DNA from: Bathymodiolus brooksi
Taxonomy: Eukaryota > Mollusca > Bivalvia > Mytilida > Modiolidae
Assembly (NCBI GenBank): GCA_963680875.1
Contig: OY804582.1
Coordinates: 49,060,646 to 49,124,645, forward strand
Reading direction: 5' to 3'
DNA length: 64,000 nucleotides
The notes beneath the pieces were generated by a model. The model made no database searches and was not told the origin of the DNA. It was given only the letters and a program-made list of their open reading frames with translations. The translations under genes were made by a program, and so were the position numbers. Every line of letters starts with the position of its first letter. The first letter of the stretch is position 1. Below are positions 1 to 11,019 of the stretch, in pieces.

Positions 1-705
1 ACTACTTACACCATGTTGTAGGTCAGATCGGTATGTCTGATTTAGTTATGAATATAAGCACATATGTTACTGATAACACTACCTACACCATTCTACTAAC
101 ACCATGGTGTGATGTATGTTAGACCACTATGTCAGATTTAATGATGAATGTATATACATGTTTTACTGATAACACTACTTTCACCACGTTGTGTGTCAGA
201 TCAATATGATAGATTCAATGATGAATGTACACACGCCATATTTAATGATGAATTACACACTAGTGTTACTGATAACAATACTTACACCTTGCTGTATGTC
301 ATATCACCATGTCTGATTTAATAATGAATGTAAACACATGTGTTACTGATAAGACTACTTTCACCATGTTGTGTGTCAGATCAATATGCCATATTTAATG
401 ATGAATTACACACTAGTGTTACTGATAACAATACTTACACCATGTTGTATGTCAGATCACTATGTCTGATTTGATGATGAATGTACAAACACATGTTACT
501 TATAACACTACTTACACCATGTTGTATGTCATATCACTATGTCTGATTTAATGATGAATATACTCACATGTTGTATGTCAGACCACTATGTCAGATTTAA
601 TGATTCCTGTACACACATGTTCTACTGATATCACTACTTACACCATGTTGTATGTCAGATCACTGTTTCTGATTTAATGATGAATGTACGCATATGTGTT
701 GCTTA
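1..705. repeat. 77-bp satellite array S1
   Basis: About nine head-to-tail units of a satellite with a period close to 77 bp. Recurring words are ACTGATAACACTACTTACAC, CATGTTGTATGTCAGATCAC and TGATTTAATGATGAATGTAC, in that order in each unit. Each unit carries the palindrome ACACATGTGT, which overlaps the unit boundary. Some units here are short or contain 'ctttcaccatgttgtg' variants, so the array is diverged and partly scrambled. It runs off the left edge of the window, so its true start is not seen. It ends where a LINE tail begins at about 706. Confidence 0.93.
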
Positions 706-1301
706 TTTAAAAATGTTATTCATATTTCACCTGCGAACAATTTACCTCAGGATGCAAGGAAACCTCAAAGGTTTTCAAATATTTACAATGCACAATATAA
801 TTAAATAAGTAAGTGTTGATAATAAGGATACAATACCATCAACAAATAAATCAGATGTTATCTCTCATATTCAATTTATAAACATACATATATGTTATTC
901 TTATTACACAGTAAACATTGAAAGGAACTATAAATACAACTAAGTTCATAATGTATCCAATAATAACAGTAAATTCATAATATCATGTAAGTTTCGAAAT
1001 TCTGAGTCTATAATCATCATTTGAATGTTATTTTTGAAATTTGTGGTAACTATTGGTTCCCTGTAAAGGCATTTATTATATTTTCTGTAATTTGTTGTTT
1101 TCCAAATTACCCATTTTAATATACAAATTACCAAATTCACTAAAAGTAGGTCTTCAGCTTTTTCTCCCTCGTACACCTCAATGATTCAATTTTCCTCAAC
1201 ACGTACTATATTCTTTTCAAAAATTATATTAAAAATGTGCTTTATTTCCTCCAAGACATGTTTAATTTGATGACACCTGTAAAACAAATGCATAAGGAAC
1301 T
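706..1301 (-). pseudogene. LINE-A copy 1, 3' end fragment (non-LTR retrotransposon)
   Basis: Minus-strand remnant of the C-terminal part of a LINE polyprotein. The open piece at 946-1176 ends in the same 'LLLLLDTL' C-terminus as the copy near 18,430, and holds the 'LLLVNLIICILKW' block followed by a W-K-T-x-N-Y run. About 240 bp of 3' untranslated sequence follows down to 706, where an A/T-rich tail meets the satellite. The upstream (higher coordinate) side stops abruptly at about 1300 and joins about 14 bp of satellite-like sequence, then an unrelated block. It lacks RT and endonuclease and cannot be functional. Family identity comes from the longer copies at 7.4-9.0 and 58.8-60.3 kb. Confidence 0.75.
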
Positions 1302-1316
1302 ATTTACACCATGTAG

Positions 1317-1740
1317 ATAGATATAACAGAATTTCCATTCATAATCCTGTCATTGTATCTTTAGTTATGCATACTGACATTGTATAAATCCCATGCCAAC
1401 CTTCTACGGAGGTTTCTAACTCGTATTTCTAATTAATTTGTCGAATCCTCCGAATAAGTCTTTGTAAAAAATATTCACACGATTTGTTTTCTGCTTTAAT
1501 ATTTAAAACTATTTTATTGACAAGTTTTATAGTTTCACCCATAATAATTTGACTCCAATTATTTGAAAGTGCACTACTAATACCATAGCATTCTACAAAA
1601 TTAATATTAACATTATACATGTAAGTATCTAGAAATTCATTAAATGTGTACAATTCTTTTATTAGCCGATGATATAAAATCATTAATAGAAAAGATAACT
1701 GACAAATTACAAAATACATCATTCTAGAATGTATTTAACT
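1317..1740 (-). pseudogene. LINE C-terminal fragment, block P copy 1
   Basis: A 97-residue open stretch (1429-1722, minus) contains 'LYTFNEFLDTY' and 'NFVECYGISSALSNNW'. These resemble the segment after the RT domain of L1/Tx1-like LINEs, where a hydrophobic 'F..Y..I..A...W' motif recurs. The same frame is present at 14,859-15,113, and a more diverged non-coding copy lies near 44,340-44,600. No RT motif is visible, and the frame continues into non-coding sequence at both ends. The LINE assignment is by motif resemblance only. What is certain is that this is a dispersed, once-coding repeat. Confidence 0.55.
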
Positions 1741-2395
1741 TCCCTTGTGGTACTTCCCACTCCTTTTTAATTAAGTACAATATATGGAAATAAGAAGTAA
1801 AGTAAAGTGAAGACACATTCAATGGCTCCAATAATGTATTACTTCAAGACATTTTCAAAGCACAACGGTCTTCTTCTTCATATTTATTACTTATAATTAT
1901 GAGTTTAATTTGATCATTCTTTCCATTCCAAATAAGTGCTTAAGTGCTTTACAATTTGTGCCTCGTACTAACTGAGAGTGGGATAGCAAAGTTTTATTAC
2001 ATTTATTTAAATTTGTGTAAACTTTGATTAACTCAACATTATATTAAGGATGCATTGTTTACGAACCAGACCGTCAAAACTTCCATCACTTGAGACAAAT
2101 CATCATCAAGCAATGAGTGCGGTTCTCACTAGAAACTTTTAGAATATTCCTGGTTGTGAGTTTATTTGTTAAAGCAGCCGCGCCTTCACTGAAAAATAGT
2201 ATGCAACCAAATTAAAGGTTTTTCCCTTCACATTTTGCTTACGACTGTGTATTTAATCCTTTATGTGAAAATGCTTAGCATAAACAACCAAATACAATTA
2301 AACTTTTGAGCTTAAATCACACATTGACAACTTTGATATCAATTAAATCAAAAAAGCTACTTTTGATTTAAAATTTGAATTTTGATAGGTTAGCT
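1741..2395. repeat. non-coding part of duplicated block P
   Basis: No open frame of note. The stretch matches 15,290-16,030 closely, including the words 'tgagacaaatcatcatc' and 'gcgccttcactgaaaaatag', so it belongs to a segmental duplication. The paralogue carries an extra 110-115 bp at 15,828-15,943 that is absent here. Confidence 0.8.
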
Positions 2396-2690
2396 TCAAC
2401 AGCTGTTTCATACTGGTGGTTCTAAGGTTGGGGATACGGTAGCTGAATATCCTGGTGGTTCTAATGATGGTGATATATATGGTAGCTTAATATCCTGGTA
2501 TGTTACTGGTTGTTTTAATGATAGTGATATTATAGCTTAATATGCTGTTTTTACTGGTGGTTCTAATGATGGTGATAGGGTAGCTTAATATTCTAGTTGT
2601 TTAATTGGTGGTTGAAAGGATGGTGATAGGGTAGCTTAATATGCTGGTTTTCACTGGTGCGTCTAAGGATGATGATAAAGTATATTCTGC
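2396..2690. repeat. 48-51-bp minisatellite M1
   Basis: Five to six tandem units built around 'tagcttaatatgctgg', 'tttactggtggttcta' and 'gatggtgatagg'. The spacing between 'tagcttaata' words is 48 bp, then 51 bp. The unit is GT-rich on the plus strand, unlike its surroundings. The same minisatellite, in the same flanks, occurs at 16,030-16,380 and 22,385-22,655 with different copy number. Units are stop-rich in all frames, so a protein role is unlikely. Confidence 0.9.
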
Positions 2691-3007
2691 AACTGTTTTC
2701 GGGAGGCGGGTCTATTGTCTTCGATCACAATCTGCCTGTTCGAGCTTCAGCTATTTCAATACCTCTTACTTTGAAGTTCTTTGTCTCATCTGATCAACGT
2801 AAATTCGTGATATGGTAGTATTGCTTTTCTTGCATGTTGCCTAGTGAAAGCAGTCAAGCCCAAAACTCTTTCGAAATGTGTAATTTATTAAACGCCTGTT
2901 GATATCGGTAAACATATCTCACTTTTCGCATGGATCCTTTGTCATATATGTATCCATGAAAACACAATTATTGACCAGGAAGCTCCGGGCCCGTTGGATA
3001 CCCCAAT
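2691..3007. repeat. block Q, left part (interrupted by BEL insertion)
   Basis: Non-coding flank of the minisatellite, matched by 16,380-16,700 and 22,656-22,972. It includes 'gcatggatcctttgtcatat' and ends in 'gttggatacccc', exactly where the BEL/Pao element starts. The matching sequence resumes after the element at 6184. Confidence 0.85.
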
Positions 3008-3720
3008 TATTCCGCTAGGTACTTGGCAGAAGTTTACCGGGGGTTCAAAATAACACCATATGTCCAATATAACATGATTTATATAAAGTTGACATGATGT
3101 GTTGATATGTGTACACGTGGTAAAAAGCTACAAAGAAAAATGTAAATACCATAACTACATTTGAACAAATTATTTGTCGAGTTGAAAATACAAAAATATA
3201 ACAATATAAAATACAAAGTTTGGCAAAATTTATAGACGAGTATTGTGTATATTAAAAATAGCAATTATTGGACTTTCTTTCATAAAAAAGTGAAAACGGT
3301 TAATTCAAAACAATTGACAGTGAAAAAGATGTCAAAAACATTATAAATATTTATCAGACAGGGTTCCCTACAATTAAAATGATAGGAAAAATGTAAGAAA
3401 ATATTCGGCTATCAAAAAACATCAAAATTAATATTTTTCTGCAAAAAATACATATATGCATATAAAATATAGAACTTGAAAATTATAATTTAGCTTACAT
3501 ATTGGTCTGTCATAAACTGATGAAAAGGTTACAGCTTGATTTAAACTTCACATTGGTGCAATGGCATTGTGGTACACAATGAAACAGGAAACAGGAAATC
3601 ATTAAAAAAGGAAGTGAAAGTACAATCAAAATGAAAGTGAAACTGAAAGTGACACTGAAAGTAGCTAAAAATAGAAACTTGACCAGTGAGTTCTAAATAA
3701 GAATATATATGTAAACAGCA
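3008..3720 (-). repeat. probable 3' LTR of the BEL element
   Basis: On the minus strand a purine-rich run ending in GGGGAGTG is followed by TGCTGTTTAC. This is the usual arrangement of a polypurine tract and LTR start, and places the LTR start at 3720. The outer end is fixed at 3008 by the host junction. That gives an LTR of about 713 bp, a normal size for this superfamily. Only its last 120 bp are present at the other end of the element. If the LTR were really only 120 bp, the tract next to 3127 should be purine-rich on the minus strand, and it is not. Confidence 0.6.
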
Positions 3721-3731
3721 CACTCCCCGTC
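3721..3731 (-). promoter_or_regulatory. polypurine tract (plus-strand primer) of the BEL element
   Basis: The minus strand reads GACGGGGAGTG immediately upstream of the proposed LTR start. A G-rich tract in this position primes plus-strand DNA synthesis in LTR retroelements. The assignment depends on position and composition only. Confidence 0.5.
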
Positions 3732-3870
3732 TGATATGAAAATATCACTACATAAAAAAAATTAAATAAAATTAATAACGTAACACCGTAAATATTAAGA
3801 AACCCAAGATTAGTTTACCTAACTAAAGTCAAAAATACAATAGACAAAGAACTTGATAGCAAAAAGTCAA

Positions 3871-5580
3871 TTACAGTTCATTATGACACAAAAGAACAGT
3901 CTGTGTAATTGGTCTTACATATACACGAGGTTGTCCATCTATGATTGTTCTTACTAACACTTTCCTAACAAGATTGTCATCACTAGGAAATACATGTTCA
4001 ATAAGTCCTAAAGGCCTAAAGGCCAAATGTTTCTATGTTGATCGCCATCTTTGAGAATTACGAGGTCACCTTCCTGAATGTTCTCTTGAGTTTGTTGCCA
4101 CTTTCGTCGTGATTGTAAAGTCTGTAAATATTCACGACGCCAACGAGACCAAAATTGCTCAGCTAGAACTTGAACGAATTTCCATTGTGAGGTATATACA
4201 TCACGAGTGTTAAGATTACTAAAGTCATCTACACAATCATTAGTTTTGGTAGATAACAAGGCATTTGGAGATAAAACACATGGTGAGTCACAGTCTGATG
4301 AAATAGGAACCAACGGACGAGAATTCATTATGGCTGTTGTCTCTGCCATGAATGTACACAGAACCTCATGCGAAAGTCTTTTATGTCTAGCATCATACAA
4401 AATAGAGTCAATAATCCGGCGAGCAATGCCTATTAGTCTTTCCCATGAACCTCCCATATGTGAAGAATATGGGGTGTTAAATTTCCACACAGTACCTTGA
4501 TCATTGAGAAAGTTTTTCAAAGTTCTGTCTTCAACAGATGGTGCTACTTTGTTATCATTTGAAGTTCTCACAAAAATGTCATCTTTGAGATCGCTTATCT
4601 TAATGTTATATTCACATAACGGAAATGTAGTACTTCGTCCATTGTTGAGAACATGAGATTTACGAACACTGATTTCGGTGGGGGCATGTACTTTGCCCAG
4701 ACACACTTCTCCGATAATCACCCATCCTAGTGGCAGTTTTTGAGCAAAAGGTTTTCCTTTATCTCCAAGAATTTGTTCATGTACATGATGAATCTCAGGT
4801 ATATCACGACCGATCAAAAGTTCAACTTTGATCCTAGGTTCAAGAGCAGGTAGGTATGGAGCAATACGACGAAGATGTGAGTGCGCAGAGGCAACGTCAG
4901 GAGTTGCAACCTCAGGTAAGTCACTTGGAATAGAGTTACATTCAATTACATCTTGTAATTCAAATGTAGATTCACCATCAATTGATTGAACACATATATT
5001 GTTGGCAAGCCTGCCAGTCAAGGTAGAATTGCCAGAGCATGAAGACATGTTGAATTGTGCATGTTTTCCTTGAATTCCAAGTCGATCTAACAGTTCTGGA
5101 GTGGCTAAAGTACGATTGCTTTGATCGTCTATAGCAGCATAAACTCTCATAGTTTTGTTGGGGGCTGCTACTGAGTACACATCAACAAGAACTGTTTTCC
5201 CGCAAGAACGACCAATACGTAAATCACCACATAAAGTTGTACATCTAGAAGTTATATTGTCTGTATGAGGCTCCCCGCCGTCATCTGTTGTAGATCTTTG
5301 TATTGAAGTTGGTTGCAGATTCTGAGCAGATCGGTCCATATGCATAGCTGTAGCGTGACGGATATTACCACATATTTGACATTTTATATTTGCTGTACAA
5401 TTTTTTGCAATATGTTCATTTGACTCGCAACATTTAAAGCAGATTCTGTTTTCACGAAGAAACTTCTGACGATCTTGTAGAGACCGTTTTCTAAATCCTC
5501 GACAGTCACTTAGAGTATGTCCAGCTTTGTGTAAAGGACAACGATTTGAATTGTTAGATGTAATGTCTAATCTCCGAGAA
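3871..5580 (-). pseudogene. BEL/Pao Gag zinc knuckles - protease - integrase end (deleted pol)
   Basis: The longest open part is 4008-5345 (445 residues from its first Met), but the same frame is open upstream to about 5580. There it contains CCHC-type zinc-knuckle motifs (C-P-L-H, C-F-K-C-C and C-Q-I-C-G pieces). In the 445-residue part, residues 60-212 form a DUF1758-like aspartyl protease: D-D-Q-S-N at 73-77, L-L-I-G-R-D near 177-182 and P-L-G-W near 205-208. At about residue 280 the frame passes directly into integrase sequence (GGSWERLIG at 298-306, NSRPL at 341-345) and a DUF5641-like end from about 385. The RT, RNase H and first part of integrase, with two of its catalytic acids, are gone. 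An 8-bp tandem duplication at 4007-4022 ends the frame early. The remaining C-terminal codons are readable in another frame to a stop at 3871. Confidence 0.88.
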
Positions 5581-5581
5581 A

Positions 5582-6049
5582 TTACTGAAGTACGAGCTTT
5601 ACTAGGCGCACCTTCTCAGCTTCTGCCTTAGCTCGCTTTATACTAACTGCTGATGCTATTGAAGATTCACTTACTTCAGACAACTGTTCAACGAATTCAA
5701 GTTTTTTCTTCTTAATTTCAGAACTCACTTTTCTAAAAGTTTCAACACATTTTGTAAAATTATCAATATGGTCTGTAAGAAACTTCTGAGATTCTACAGT
5801 GTTGGCTCTAGATAAATATCCTTTGTATTCTTCAGAACGGCGACAAAAGTTTTTGTAATAGGCTTCAATATCTTTGTTTAACTGTCGAATATTTTCTAAT
5901 TTGTGACATGACGGAACTGTGATCATAAGATCTTCAATTTTTATCCAAATATTTTCGCACCTTTCTTTTAATTGTTCCTGCTGTTCATCAAATATTGTCT
6001 GTCCTTTAATAGTTAGCTGTCTTGTACGCTTTTCACGGGTATCTGACAT
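5582..6049 (-). pseudogene. BEL/Pao Gag N-terminal fragment
   Basis: Open for 155 residues from a Met 15 bp inside the 5' LTR remnant. It is highly charged and helical-looking. The segment around residues 95-150 is rich in E, K, A and S with heptad-like spacing, as in the N-terminal part of BEL/Pao Gag that precedes the DUF1759 region. It ends at a stop exactly where a different frame (zinc knuckles) takes over. The usual central Gag domain is missing between them, so this is the second internal deletion of the element. The leader before the Met is too short to hold an obvious primer-binding site. Confidence 0.7.
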
Positions 6050-6063
6050 GAATATCTTTTTGC

Positions 6064-6183
6064 TATTCCGCTAGGTACTTGGCAGAAGTTTACCGGGGGT
6101 TCAAAATAACACCATACGTCCAATATAACATGATTTATTTAAAGTTGACATGATGTGTTGATATGTGTACACGTGGTAAAAAG
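6064..6183 (-). repeat. 120-bp 5' LTR remnant of the BEL element
   Basis: It matches 3008-3127 with about two differences over 120 bp. On the minus strand this is the last 120 bp of the proposed 713-bp LTR, so the 5' LTR appears to be missing its promoter-bearing first part. The outer edge at 6183 meets host sequence that continues block Q. Confidence 0.85.
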
Positions 6184-7190
6184 ATATATTTGTATTATTC
6201 CATGTACTAATTTTAAGCCTTTTGTTATGAAATAAAATTTAAAGCGCTGTCAAGGCAGTTCGGACCAATAAATTCATGACAAATTGCACGGAATGCATTA
6301 CTTGGTTGGCAAGACTCTTTGTTCTTAAGGACGATATTGCACGGAAAAGGAAGGTATGACCATTTATCGCATTGGTCTTAGTAGACTTGCACACAGCTGT
6401 TTATTAAATAATGATGAAATAACTCCAACTATACTCTGAACCGTATTTTAATAGAAAGTCACTATCGACAGTGACAGTGTTGATGTGCACCATGCATTCT
6501 ACAACGTCGGCACTTTTTCTGATTTGTTTGCAAAAGTCGAAGGCGACATCATTTTAAATTTCCATTGATAGAAGAAATCGGCTAAAGTGACCCATGTCTG
6601 AGGTGATTTAGTTTGAATAATATGACATCTACTAACCTTCACGTTCACTTGACTGTCCCTATTTGCAATATAAATAAATACAAATCTGTATCCCAAGGTG
6701 TAATTGAGTGTTTGCCCTGTTCCAAATTTATGCAGTTTAATCTATTAGAATGCAAAAAAAAAAGTGAAATGTATCTGAAACTGATATGCGTTATTGGCAA
6801 CAACATTACCTGTAGACGACATTTTAAGATTATCAATATAAATATACAATTATGAATATGAATGTTTATATCATGATCCAGCATAAAACATTAAAGTCTA
6901 TTTTAAGTACATTTTTTTTGACTTATTAATGTGTCAAAGCTAATATCGTGAGGTTTGTTTGTATCACGGTCCAGCATGAAATGATTCAGGAATGATGTCC
7001 ATAAATTGTTCAGTAATACGCATGTGCGAAGGAAACTATACATATAGCTATTTATATTTGCATCTTAATACAATCAATACACCAATAGCAACATACGTTT
7101 CTTTCTATTTGGTTTGGTTTATTGTCCCAAATGAATTTCCAAATCAAATCATTCACCTCTTTTTTATATTTCTCTGGTGCCACTTCATTT
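6184..7190. repeat. block Q, right part, with LINE-A 5' end
   Basis: Continuation of the duplicated block, matching 16,700-17,840 and in part 22,975-23,080. The second copy holds about 165 bp more (17,125-17,290), which this copy has lost: related sequence also stands at 29,275-29,460, so deletion here is likelier than insertion there. The last 120 bp (about 7070-7190), read on the minus strand, encode 'NDLIWKFIWDNKPNQIERN', a recognisable post-RT segment of LINE-A. No intact gene. Confidence 0.75.
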
Positions 7191-7430
7191 CACCATGTTA
7201 TATGCCAGATCACTATGTCTGATTTAATGATGAATGTACACACAAGTGGTACTGATGACACTATATATACCATGTGATATATCAGATCACTATGTCAGAT
7301 TTAATGATGCATGTACACACATATTTTGCTGATAACACTATTTACACCATGTGGTACATGTGTAGCTGAAAAAAACACATACACCATGGTGTATGTCAGA
7401 TCACTGTGTCTGCTTTAATGATGAATGTAT
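7191..7430. repeat. 77-bp satellite array S2
   Basis: About three units of the window's 77-bp satellite. The left edge is the shared junction 'ccacttcatttcaccatgtt' with LINE-A sequence. The right edge is a T-rich run that is the reverse complement of the next LINE-A copy's A-rich tail. Confidence 0.9.
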
Positions 7431-9020
7431 TACTTTTTTATTATATCTATATTACACCTGTGAACAATTTTCCTATGTGTGACAGGAAATCTCATAGGTT
7501 TACAAATATGTATAATGAACAATATAATTCAATAAATAAGTGCTGGTAATAAGATTGCAATACCATCAGTAAATCAATCATAGTTTATATCTCATATTCA
7601 ATTTATAGACAGAAATATATGTTCTTCTTATTACACAGTAAGAAATGAAAGGAACTATAAATACAATTATATTCATAATGTATCCAATAATAACTGTAAT
7701 TTCATAATATCATATAAGTTTCGAACTTCATGGTTTTTAATCAGCATTTGTATGTTACTTCTGAGTTGATTTTTGAAATCTGTTTGTAATTACTTTTCCC
7801 CTGTGAATATTTTTATTATATTTTATGTAATTTCGTATTTTCCAAACTACCCAATTTAATATACAAATTATCAAATTCACTAAAAGTAGGTATGCAGTTA
7901 TTTCTCTCTCATACACAACAAGGATGACGTTTTCCTCAACAAGTACTATATTCTTTTCAAAAATGATATTAAAAATGTGTTTTAATTCATCTAAGACGTG
8001 TTAAATTTTATGACACATGTACAACAAATGCATAAGGGATTCTATTTCATTATTACAAAAAGACATTGACCATTTGATTTCCCCATTGTTTGTAATCTAT
8101 ATTCGGAATAGAAAATGTTATTGAAACATTTCCATTGGAACTGGAAAATACTTTGCATACATTTAATCTTGTTCAGTATATACCAATTGATATCCAGTTA
8201 AATTTCTTTTCATTAAATATATCCCATTTTAGAATACATTTTGGAGTGATTGCTTTATCTAGTATTGTCTGGTTATTCTTCAGTTTCAGTTCTTTTGGAA
8301 CAATGATGTTATTATTTTGATTTCTAATATTCAAATTACTATATATTTTTAACCCTAATGATTTGTTCATCTTTTCGTTTTCATCTGATCTTAAGTTCTT
8401 TGCAACATGTTCTGGTTTTTATTTTTTTATTGTTGCGCAGTCTGATATCCAGTTCCTCTCATCATCCAGTCAATTAAATATAGTCTGATTTTCAACAGAG
8501 GTTTTATTAGTTTTGTCCGATATATCGTTTATTTTAAATATATTATTTATCAAAAACGATTGGAAAAAAGTGGATTCCTATTAAATTTGATATCTGAGTT
8601 ACCAAATATGTTTTTATCTAAAATGTCATTTCTATACTGCGTAGAACATGACCCAATACAAAATGCTCCATGCTTGTATAGCATCTCGATAGTATTTTGG
8701 AATGGATGCGATTTCCAAACCTTTAATAACGGGGCATTTACAAAGATAAAAAAAGAACTCCAAATATGTTATCGTATTTCTGTAAACAGTGCTTGCCTAT
8801 CGCATTCCATGAGTCCATCTCATTGTTAATTATTTTGCATAAGATTTTATCTGTTTACTTTTGACAACATTGTCTATGTCTATTTCTATATCATTGCCCC
8901 CCCCCCCCTTTCATTAATATATAAGCAACATACGTTTCTTTCTATTTGATTTGTGTTATTGTCCCAAATGAATTTCCAGATCAAATCATTCACCTCTTTT
9001 TTATATTTCTCTGGTACCAC
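7431..9020 (-). pseudogene. LINE-A copy 2 (5'-truncated non-LTR retrotransposon)
   Basis: Minus-strand remnant of the region downstream of the RT domain. In coding order, from high to low coordinate: the 'NDLIWKFIWDNKPN' segment (about 8990-8950), remnants of the 'CSNIKG..I..YYR.AIQ' segment, 'WNKNNKTSVENQTI' type sequence, and a stretch (8173-8370) ending 'FNWISIGIY'. Then come a C-x2-C/H/C cluster remnant and the C-terminus. Several frameshifts separate these. The order and motifs fit L1/Tx1-like LINEs. No endonuclease or RT catalytic motif is present. A run of 12 C at 8897-8908 lies inside it. Confidence 0.75.
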
Positions 9021-9970
9021 CTCATTTCACCATGTTAGATGTCAGATCACTATGTCAGATGTAAAGATGAACACACACACATATTTTACTGATAACACTA
9101 CTTACACCATGGTGTATGTCAGATCACTATGTCTGACTTAATGATGAATGAACATACAAGTGTTACCGATAACACTATGTACACCATGTTGTATGTCATA
9201 ACACTATGTCTGATTTAATGATGAATGAACACACATGTGTTACTGATAACACTATTTACACCATGTTGTCTGTCAGAACACTATGTCTGATTTAATGATG
9301 CATGTACACACATGTTTTACCGAGAACACTACTTGCACCATGGTGTATTTCAGATCACTATGTCAGATGTAGTGATGAACACACACACACATATTTTACT
9401 GATAGCACTACTTACATCATGGTGTATGTCAGATCACTATGACAGATGTAATGATGAATGTACACACATGTCTAGCTAATAACAATACTTCAACCATGTT
9501 GTATGTCATATCACTATGTCAGATTTAATTATTAATGTACACTCATGTGTTTCTGATGACAGCCATTACACCATGGTATATGTCAGACCACTATGTCACA
9601 TGTAATGATGAATGTACACACATGTGCTACTGATGAAAATACTTACACCATTTTGTATGTAAGATCCCTATGTCAGATGTAATGATGAATATACACACAT
9701 GTTTAACTGATACCACTACTTACACCATGTTGTATGTCAGATCTCTATGTCTGACTCAATGAGGAATGTACACACATGCTTTACTGATAACACTACTTAC
9801 ACCATGGTATGATGTATGTGAGATCACTATGTCAAATGTAATGTTGAATGTACACACATGTGTTACTGATAAACTACTTACACCATGTTATATTTCAGAT
9901 CAATATATCTCATTTAATTATGAATGTGTTACTGATAACATTGCCTACATCATGTTGTATGTCAGTTCAA
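9021..9970. repeat. 77-bp satellite array S3
   Basis: About twelve units. Many carry a variant in which 'gatttaatgatga' is replaced by 'gatgtaatgatga', and some have short CA runs after 'gatgaac'. This variant also dominates the 60-63-kb arrays but is rare in S1 and S6, so the arrays fall into subfamilies. The array ends in 'tatgtcagttcaattcaaac', the same edge as array S8. Confidence 0.92.
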
Positions 9971-10960
9971 TTCAAACTGTAATTTACACTAGTATTGAAA
10001 AATCCTTAATATTTAAATATAAGTCAGGACATCACATATCTTTCGGTTATTTGACGACACTGTAAACACATTTCCATTGCTATGACGATATACGATTAAC
10101 TAATGCATAGTTGAATCTCGATGAAACCATGTCCTGAAAGTATAAATGAAAAAAAGGCGAAATTTGTTCTAATTAGGAAAGAGGTGGATGTGGGTGGCTT
10201 TAAAGTTTCCTCGGTGGTTATCAACTGGCAAGTGAGGATTATGACCGATTTTCTTGGCCTCTTACGTGTAACTTTGCACGGACAATTCGTGCATAGATGT
10301 AATCATAGTAGACATATATGAAAAGTGTTTCTGTCAAATTTGGGTTTGGATTGCACAACATTCACAAGGGTATAATTAGGCGTTCTATAGCATATTGGCA
10401 TGTAATTTAGGTGTATTTTCATACAATAAATGAATTTTAATATTTAGAGTATTAAAATAAATCATTGTATATGAAATATAGGAAAACCAATGAATATCAA
10501 ATTTGTTGTTTTTATTGTGTTATTCATAATAATGTAATATTTGTGCGGAAGGTTATATACAAGTGTGTGTATGGTAATCAACTGCAACCATTATTAAATG
10601 GAGTAAATTGTGCTCAAGTTTAAATATCATTGAATATGTGTAAATCAAATGCAATATTAACTGCATAAACTCAACAATACCTGTATGAACAACAAAATCT
10701 AATGTCATTTTGGCCGCTTTTCTGTCATAGCAATTTAATAGTAAGTGCATAGACAATCACAACGTGTTGGCGAATAAAACTGAAAGGGAAATCCAGACAG
10801 TTATCATGTAACAGTTGCTGGGTAATCCATAGCAGCAATTATAAATGACGATAAATTCTGCCAAAATTAGCACTATATTGTAATTATCATGCTAATCCGA
10901 CAAAGACAATTTAACGTAACGACAAAAAAACAGTCCAAAACGAAAGTTTCGCATTATGAA
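9971..10960. repeat. array-flanking repeat R850, copy 1
   Basis: Matches 63,031-63,825 at roughly nine in ten positions up to about 10,767. The rest is missing from the second copy. Two short open frames, 10,121-10,321 (+) and 10,553-10,756 (-), are open in both copies, but their differences do not look like protein constraint. No motif recognised. The repeat lies between satellite and the 3' end of a DIRS/Ngaro-like element in both copies, so part of it may be non-coding sequence of that element. Confidence 0.75.
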
Positions 10961-11019
10961 CAATTATAATCAACATGGTTTACTGATGTAATTTAAACAC
11001 TTGAATATCGCCTTTGATG

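Larger units (their letters stand above)
3008..6183 (-). mobile_element. BEL/Pao LTR retrotransposon, internally deleted
   Basis: A 3.2-kb minus-strand element delimited by a 120-bp direct repeat (3008-3127 and 6064-6183, differing at about two positions). Both host flanks are recognisable: the paralogues at about 16,695 and 22,970 read straight through the site without it, so both insertion boundaries are visible. In coding order it holds a short Gag piece, Gag zinc knuckles, an aspartyl protease, then the last part of integrase with a DUF5641-like end. The middle of Gag and all of RT and RNase H are missing. At about 3.2 kb it is roughly half the length of an autonomous BEL/Pao element. It is non-autonomous and carries frameshifts. 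Confidence 0.9.

Noticed and set aside
4207..4500. 97-residue plus-strand frame inside the BEL element
   Set aside because: It is the reverse strand of the protease-integrase frame and has no independent motif.
6613..6884. Overlapping short frames on both strands in block Q
   Set aside because: Not preserved in copy 2 (17,280-17,540). AT-rich chance frames.
8897..8908. Run of 12 C as a regulatory or structural signal
   Set aside because: A homopolymer inside a dead LINE copy. The same spot in other copies is a shorter C-rich run.
10121..10321. 66-residue frame conserved at 63,145-63,363, a possible small gene
   Set aside because: Comparing the two copies codon by codon, amino-acid-changing differences (about 16) far exceed silent ones (about 6), as expected for neutral drift. 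The frames are open only because the duplication is recent.
10553..10756. 67-residue minus-strand frame shared with 63,596-63,799
   Set aside because: Nucleotide identity is as high outside the frame as inside. Composition is low in complexity (L, I, H). Duplication explains it.
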